A stretch of DNA of 64,000 bases from Euglena gracilis (taxonomy: Eukaryota > Euglenida > Euglenophyceae > Euglenales). Both the position numbers and the translations under genes were made by a program. The stretch spans positions 53,039,384 through 53,103,383 of the forward strand of contig CP154955.1 in assembly GCA_039621445.1 (NCBI GenBank), given 5' to 3'. This document shows positions 57,689-64,000 of the stretch, in pieces. The notes under the pieces are model-generated. The model saw only the letters and a program-made list of their open reading frames with translations, was not told the origin of the DNA and made no database searches. Positions within the stretch are counted from its first letter, which is position 1, and every line of letters begins with the position of its first letter.

Positions 57689-60300
57689 TCAGAAATTATT
57701 CACAGAAATGTCTATGTTATTTCTTTTATTCCAGAGCTTCCAGTCCTGTTGGACATAACCAATAAAACTGGAGGCTGGCTCCCAGGTGTCCTCCTCTGGC
57801 CCATAGCCTTTCCACCTGACCTTCCAGTAGTGGACTCCTCGATCAATTTTGTGATCGAGAATTTTGTCCACCACAAAATCATCCGTTTCGGGTAACTTGG
57901 AACGGGGCTTGAAATAGAGGCACGGTAGTGCTTTGCCATTAGGCGGGGAAAGATATGGCTTGAAATCATCCATGTGAACATCCTCGATCCCGTTGGGCAG
58001 TGCCACCCTATAGCGGCCACTGTTACCAACGCGTTCGAGTATTTCACAGGGTCCGAGCCAGAGGGGGTCTAGCTTGGAAGCCTGCATACGGATTCGGCTA
58101 TTCCGAACCCATACGCGATCACCAGCACTATAGCCAGGTGATTTGAATTCTTGTAAAAATTTATTTCTCTTTTGAGAATGGATATCAGTGATGCGTTTCT
58201 GAACAGTAGTTCTGAGAGACTCTACCTCAGAGAACCATGTCTCACAGGTTACGCTACTTCGAGCTGGTCTCTCTGATGGTATATCACCAATTGCTGGGGG
58301 GTCTCGCCCAAAAACAATTTTATATGGGGAGTGCGGTAAAACTAAACCCGGTAGGGTGTTTATATAAAAGAGGGACCATGGCAAAACCTGGACCCAGGCC
58401 TGGCGCGAATCAGCCAGTGAAAGACGGAGCATATTTACAACAGCTTTCACTGCTGCCTCGGCGCGGCCATTGCCCTTCGGGCGATATATAATGGAAAAAT
58501 GCTGTTCGATTCCCAGTAAACCACATAGGGTTGTGAAGAATCGAGAGGAGATCAAATGATCTTGATCACTGACAATCTCATTCGGTAAGCCCATTAGGCA
58601 TATAAACCTCTCCATAAATATCTGCGCTAAAATTTGCGCGGTCAACCCTGCCTCTTGGCGTGGAATGGCTACTATGTAACCACTCAGCCTACAGACGACA
58701 ACAAAAACATAATCGTAAATTTTGCCGTCTGACCCTTTGCAAGGTTCTAATTCCAGAAAATCCATGCAGAGGGACGTAAAAATGTCAGGGGGTACGGGGA
58801 AAAAGTCAAGCGTACCAGGGGGGGTACCTCTGCGCGGTTTCACCGCTTGACAAATTTGGCACCGTTGCGAAATTTGCAAGCAGCGCGAATGTAAATCGTT
58901 TTCTTTCAGGGTTGTACAGTACCTGCGACCCACCAAAGAAAGAAGTTTGGGGGCCCCAGGGTGACCTTGGTTGTGATAACACAAAAGTACTTCATCAACC
59001 AAGTCACGGGGTATACAATATTTATATCCCGCATCATCGCGGTAAACCAACCGTAAAGGGGAAAGTGAATAATTATGTACAACGTCGCCATTGCGCAGTC
59101 TGTGCACGATCGTGCTATATACAGGGTCATGGGAATAATCCCATTCGCGAAAGAAGAGGGGGGAAGGAGATTCAGATCGCGTAATGCGACGGGGACCAGG
59201 TGTGCGGCCTCGCCGCCTTCTCCCCCGTATAGGAGAGACTGGCAATGAACGAAAAATCGATGAAACGGGAAAAGAATCCAACATATCGTCGGCTGCGTCA
59301 TATCGACGTGCGAATTCATCAGCCTCTTGGCTTCCATGAAAGGTGGCATCACCTTCATCCGGGTTACCGGGGTAATGCCAGGGTGCTCGACTGAGCGGGT
59401 CTGCTACTTTTTGTGTATGGCCAGGGGTATATACAACCACTAGGTTGAACTGGCTCAAAAATTCATGCCATCGGCATCTTCGGCCTACGGATGACATGGC
59501 TTTGTTCAGATCCTCGGTATACCAGTGTTGAAGACTCTCATGGTCAGTCAACACCAGTATTTGTGCCAAGGAACTGGCGACCCAGCTACGGAATTTTTGT
59601 AAAATAAGTACGATTGCGTACGTTTCCTTTTCACGGATACTCCATTTGACTTGGCCTTTGCCATCTTCACCTTGTAGCTTTCTACTGAAGAATGCTACAG
59701 GGCGTAATTCGTTAGCCGCGTTATGCTGGCTTAGAACTCCGCCTACAGCATAATCGCTGCTATCGACTTCTAGCACATAAGGCTTGTAGGGATCCGCGAT
59801 GTCGAGTACGACATTTTCAAGCATTAGCTTTTTAATGCTCTCTAGAGCTTCACGCATATCTGCGTCCCATTTGACTTTGGTATTTTCGGGTGTGCGATTT
59901 TTGAGTTGCCTCGATAGAGGTACCGCGATTTTCGCGAAATCTTTCATGTAAATCGCGTAGTATTGGGCTAATCCCAAAAATCCTTTCAAATGGGTGATGG
60001 TCTTGATGACCTCAGGTGTCCATTTCTTAATGGCCTCTAGTTTGCTAGGCGCCGCTCGGCGTTGGCCATTATTGAGAATGTGACCGCAAAACTTTATCGT
60101 TTCGCGAAATAAGTGCATTTTGGCACCTTTGACAAAAAGTCTGTGTTTGAGAAATGCGGCTAATACCGCGCGAACATCACGATAGTGAATGTCGAGAATA
60201 TTCTCGTGCGTATTCGCTGAGGGAGGGGGGGTACCAACCAAAACATCATCAATGTACACCAGCGCAAACGGCAAATCCGTAAGACCCATTGGATCGTGCG
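57689..60300 (-). CDS. pol: Pol C-terminal part: RT end, RNase H, integrase, chromodomain
   Basis: This frame picks up RT at [14 protein letters not shown] (catalytic YIDD, about 60,241-60,258). RNase H begins at [13 protein letters not shown] (about 59,740-59,775), with a [14 protein letters not shown] end. The integrase has an HHCC finger (HNQGHPG ... CQICQ; about 58,840-58,975) and catalytic D (MDFLEL, about 58,760), D (VSDQDHL, about 58,570) and E ([10 protein letters not shown], about 58,458). It ends in a chromodomain (about 57,765-57,885) with [18 protein letters not shown] and DTWEPASSF. The enzyme copies RNA into DNA and inserts it; chromodomains direct insertion to marked chromatin. 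All catalytic residues are visible. The first in-frame ATG is not a true start, because RT continues from the upstream frame. Confidence 0.9.
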
Positions 60301-62960
60301 CTGAAACATTGCTGGTCCATTCTTAACACCCATTGGTAAAACCGTCCATTGGTAAACACCTTTGGATGTTACAAAAGCCTTATAGGCTTGCGAATCGGGA
60401 TCCAAATGCATTTGGTGGAAACCATCCTCCAGGTCGAAAATTGACCACAAGCGGTTATCCGCTTGTTTTGTGATGAGGTCCTCTATTAGAGGTAACGGGA
60501 ATGGGTCATCCTTAGTTTGCGAGTTTAAGTACCGATAATCCAGTACCAGCCTCCACTTTTTCTGACCTGATGGGTCTGGGGGCTTAGGAACCACAAAAGC
60601 TTGGGAGGTCCATTCACTCTTGGAAGGGATGATCCACTTCCGCTCTATGAGCTTTTCAATCATTTCATTGAGAGCTATCTCTCTTTCTCCGGAACAACGG
60701 AAAAATTTCCGATGCATTGGCTTTGCGCCTTCCTTAAGCTCAATCTCACAAACTGCAAAAGGTCCGCGAATAGCGGGATCTATATCGCAAGCGTAAACAG
60801 GGTTTTCCAAAACACCAGAAAATTCGCGACTGATGCGCGTACAAAATTCTGCTGATTTGGGATGCTGTCCTGCACTTTCAATGACAGCGGAAACCTGTTT
60901 ATGGGTCATATCGACCATAGGTGGGGCAGAACGGTGATGCCTATCGGCATTATGGACAAAAGCCGTATCGGCTCGCACATAGTCGGTATGATCCAACACA
61001 CTAACATTCAGGGGTGGAGTTTGAGAAACATTGAAAGCATCGAAGAAACATACACGGAAAATGATTTCTTGAAAAGGTGGTAATACCACTCCACGGAAAT
61101 CCTCGAATAGAGGAACATCGTTTGGTAGGTCCCACCAATAAAATGTGACATAAGTCAAATTTTGAAACCATTCCGCTTTGGGATTCACAGGAACAAGTAA
61201 TGCGCCTCGCGCTTGATCCTGGAAAATCTTATCCACAACAAGTGGGATAAGTTTCTGGGGGGGATGCATCCACAGGATAGTATCTCCCCAAAACTTATCA
61301 AAAGCGTTAGAATGTTGCGACCAATGTCGCGGTAATCGCGAATGCGCGTTGGAGGAGAATGCATCAATTTCCAAGGTCAAATCAAAAGAATCCGCCATAT
61401 CGGCGATTTTTGAAAACCAATGTTTCAAAATTCGATATTGACCAAATTGAAAAGCGTTCCAGGTATCCTTGGTGTACTTGGAGATCTGCTCAACATCCTG
61501 AAGGGGGGGAACACACTGTAACACAGAACAACGAAATTGTGAATCATCCACACACATGTCCATAGGACTCGATCCAGGGGGGGCATGGGTGGTATGGGAA
61601 TATACCCAATCATCGGTGATGCGCGATAGCGCGGAATGCGCGATATGCGCGGAATTCGCACTATGTGCGGGAAGCGCGATATGCGCGGGGGTGTTGGAGA
61701 TCGCCATAGGCGCATAGGGAGCGCTATGCGCAAATCCGAAGAGGGCGGCTATGCCTTTGCACTGTAGTGCTTGATTCACTTTCGCGAATTGCGAAAAACT
61801 GCTAAGTGGATTTGTGAGCTGTGCATAATTACCAAGTGTGCTGATGGGTGTATCACCCATGGTACCAAGGCTGTGTACCTGTTGGTTATCTATTAAATCC
61901 GTACCACTACCAGGTGAAGGGGGGGAAAAATTCCCGGTTGCGGGATCCAATCGGATTAGTTTGGAAGTTTCAACAAGACATCCACAATCAAAATCATGGT
62001 AAGCGGAAATTCTCCGACAGTGAGCGCATTGGTAGGAGGGTTGGTGCATGTGGTGCGCGTTTGTGTGGGTGTCAGTGCATAAGTTGTTGTCGGTTGGGGT
62101 AGCTGCTGGGGGGTGTACAGGGGTGTCTGAAATCGACACACCTGGTGGAAAACGAAAAAGTTGTGCAGCTGGGCGGCTACTCGACACCGAAATTTCTTCA
62201 GGCCTTTGGGCTTTCGCCTGGGAACCCAGCGAAACGTGCGGGGTTAAGCTACTGGCTTTCCCTACCGCATGGGAAACGAGCAGTAAAAGTGCGGTGGGTA
62301 GGGGGGCAGCTTTCTCTTTACCCCTAGGGTAGGAAACGGTGTTTTCGGTTGTGGAAAACGTTGTGGAAATGCGGGGGGACATCCTGGGGGATGTCACGGG
62401 GAACAAGTTCGGGGGTGTGGTGTGTGTGCGGGGGGTAGTGCGCAAACCGTGCGAAGGACAATCCACCACCAATCGGTGTTGCCGGAGGAACGGAAAACCG
62501 AGTATGACATCTGACCCGGCGATATTCGCCTCGAATGCCCAAGTACCCAGAAAATTTTGGAATTGTGGGGGGTGTGTGTGGTGCTTCAGGATAATGGGGA
62601 GGACTATGTCCAAAATGCATCCCAAGTCACCACCGCACATGGGGCTGTTGTCAGCGGTCATAATTTTGATGGGATTCTTGGCATGAACCAAAAGGTGGGT
62701 GGGTATAAGTCCTTTGCGGAAAAGAAGGCGGATTCGACACCCTGTGTCGACTAAAATTTTGGCTTGTGCACAGAAATTTTGAGTTTTGATTTTCGCTTGG
62801 ACCAAAAGTTCCATGGGGGGTACGCAAAGCGAAGGGTCGGGTGTAAAATTGTTGTTGCGCCAACTGTTCCATGACCATTGGCTTACTTTGCTCAACATTC
62901 CAAGCAAAAATTTGGCGCGGGGAGTGGGGGACCCGAAAATTTCCGGGTACCGACCAAAAA
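60300..62960 (-). pseudogene. pol: Pol N-terminal part: protease, Dam-like domain, RT
   Basis: Positions are counted from the TTG codon at 62,907; the frame is open further upstream. The aspartic protease has ILVDTGC (DTG at about 62,740-62,748). A Ser/His/Pro-rich linker follows, then a Dam-like methyltransferase-related domain (about 61,080-61,390) with IDAFSS, RHWSQ, a WMHPP core and LLVPV. The RT N-terminal half contains WRLVLDYRYLN (about 60,545), SIFDLEDGFHQ and [15 protein letters not shown]. Near 60,290-60,305 the RT continues in another frame, so this copy has a one-base indel inside RT between motifs B and C, where programmed shifting is not expected. That breaks the polyprotein. 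Confidence 0.8.
61080..61390 (-). other. Dam-like domain between protease and RT
   Basis: IDAFSSNAHSRLPRHWSQ, AF..FW, WMHPP (HPP at 61,258-61,266), KLIPLVVDKI, ALLVPV and EWFQNL follow the same order and spacing as IDAFADQNNTQLAHFWSQ, WCNPPF, LLPRVLEHV and ILLAPDW in the non-LTR element. The catalytic N/D of the (N/D)PP(Y/F) motif is His and the aromatic residue is Gln, so methyl transfer is doubtful. A binding role, or decay, is more likely. Confidence 0.65.
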
Positions 62961-63050
62961 GACCGATGGGCAGGGGGGGCAGGGGTGATCAGTTCCTACC
63001 TCCATCTGTTCATCAGCCCAGAGGTCCGTGCCCTCAGACCTCGGGCTCCC

Positions 63051-64000
63051 CTACTCCATATCGGAGTCGGCCTTTTGGCCTATGGTAGCCTTCCTAGAAT
63101 AAATTGCGCGTATCGCGCGAATGGCATTCCTGTCTTCCACCAGCTCATCGTCGGTGCTCTCATCCCCCTCCCTGCCCGAAGCCAGGTCCTTTTCCTCAAT
63201 AGAGGATATTTTGAAACCAACTCGCTGCCTATTGGCAGAACCGCGATTGGAATCGCGACGACCATGGCTAGGGCGGGGAGAGCGGGAACGGGGGCACTTG
63301 GATGAATGGTGGTCTTTAGACCCACAAAGGGAACAACGGTTCGCGATTGTGATTGCCTTTTGGCATCATAGCGACGCGGGGAGCGGTTATCCGCTCGACC
63401 GCGGTCGGATCGCGAAGAGGATGACCCACTTCGCGACCGAGATCGCGAAGAATCGCGAGTGGCTTCCCGATTGCGGGTAGGGGGGTGGGGGGACCGACCA
63501 CGCGGTATAAAACCACGTCCGTTATTGCGGTGGGGTGATCGAGAACGCGGTCTTCCATCACCGGATCGGTATCCCGACCGCTGCGAATGCGCAGATCGTG
63601 AGGAACGCGAACTCCAGGAAGAGAGGGATCCTCGGGGGCTCTTACTGCGCTTTCGCGCTTGGGGGTTCGGACAGTCACGTGACATATGTCCCGGTTGATT
63701 ACACAAAAAGCACACTTTGTCAGAAACTTGGTCAGAAGAGCGCGAATAGCGCGGTTTGGATTCCCGTGTCGGGGATTTGGGGTTTGAGCGCGGATAGCGC
63801 GTTTTGGAATCACTGGATGGTGATTTTGGTGATTTTGGGGGGGTAGTCCTTTGGACTGCATGGAGTGAACCGGTGGGTACACCCGCGGTAGGGTGGTGGT
63901 GATATGCCGATTCAATCTGTCCCAGAAGTTGTAATAACTTCATTTGTTTGGAAATATAATTCCATCTCTCATCGAGAGTCAAAATGTGTCCCGCGGTGTT
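63051..64000 (-). pseudogene. gag: Gag, two zinc knuckles, frame-broken, 5' end outside
   Basis: The frame from at least 63,982 carries the first CCHC knuckle, CFLCNQPGHMSRDC (about 63,675-63,716), then a long Arg/Ser-rich tract (SRSRSRSGSSSSRSDRGR). A second knuckle, CSLCGSKDHHSSKC (about 63,295-63,336), lies in a different frame. That frame continues into an acidic C-terminus (EGDESTDDELVED) and stops at TAG 63,051-63,053. A small indel between the knuckles (about 63,340-63,400) explains this. Gag packages the element RNA; zinc knuckles bind it. The capsid-type N-terminal part is beyond the window. Confidence 0.7.

Larger units (their letters stand above)
50476..64000 (-). mobile_element. 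Ty3/gypsy chromovirus, >13.5 kb, partial
   Basis: Order on the minus strand: gag (partial at the window edge), protease, Dam-like domain, RT, RNase H, integrase, chromodomain, a very long third ORF, 3' UTR, polypurine tract and candidate LTR. Integrase after RNase H and a C-terminal chromodomain define the chromovirus branch of Ty3/gypsy. The internal region is far longer than in typical elements because of the third ORF. Frame breaks in gag and RT indicate a defective or error-containing copy. The 5' LTR and primer-binding site lie beyond 64,000. Confidence 0.85.

Overview
This window is eukaryotic and almost entirely mobile and repetitive DNA. Evidence: a Ty3/gypsy chromodomain retrotransposon (chromovirus), a nest of non-LTR retrotransposons with a restriction-like endonuclease (RLE), 2A ribosome-skipping motifs, splice-acceptor-like signals, long satellites and foldback elements, and no bacterial-style operon. 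I cannot name the species. An alga, early-diverging plant or other protist with a large repeat-rich genome fits best (inference). I found no intact host gene.

Layout. (1) 196-30,344 is one large foldback structure: a left arm (196-5,665) and its inverted copy (23,746-30,344) enclose satellites. These include a 36-bp minisatellite, a 50-bp satellite with higher-order structure, and about 3.5 tandem copies of a 2.1-kb unit. The right arm carries a 1.45-kb insertion with two small ORFs overlapping at ATGA. Two short GC-rich exon-like islands also lie inside. (2) 30,345-39,350 holds C-run/G-run hairpins, dispersed repeats, a strand-switching TTTTGGCC array and a 1.9-kb foldback element built from GGTCGCTAGCGACC-type palindromes. 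(3) 39,350-49,250 is a nest of at least four fragments of one RLE-type non-LTR family. The longest (41,226-45,341, + strand) encodes a 2A motif, a Dam-like adenine-methyltransferase domain, a Cys/His finger, a second 2A motif, reverse transcriptase, a CCHC finger and the RLE. It is broken by frame changes and one in-frame stop. (4) 50,476-64,000 (minus strand, 5' end outside the window) is a chromovirus: gag with two zinc knuckles, protease, a Dam-like domain, RT, RNase H, integrase and chromodomain. A further ORF of about 1,950 residues follows, preceded by a splice-acceptor-like tract, then a 3' UTR, a polypurine tract and a candidate 3' LTR.

The most interesting observation is that two unrelated retroelement classes here each carry a domain resembling the phage/DIRS Dam-like N6-adenine methyltransferase. 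In the non-LTR element it is fused into a 2A-processed polyprotein and keeps an NPPF motif. In the chromovirus it sits between protease and RT, and the motif is changed to HPP. With the chromovirus's large extra ORF, this is the best candidate for an undescribed system. All calls come from reading the sequence; no database search was run.
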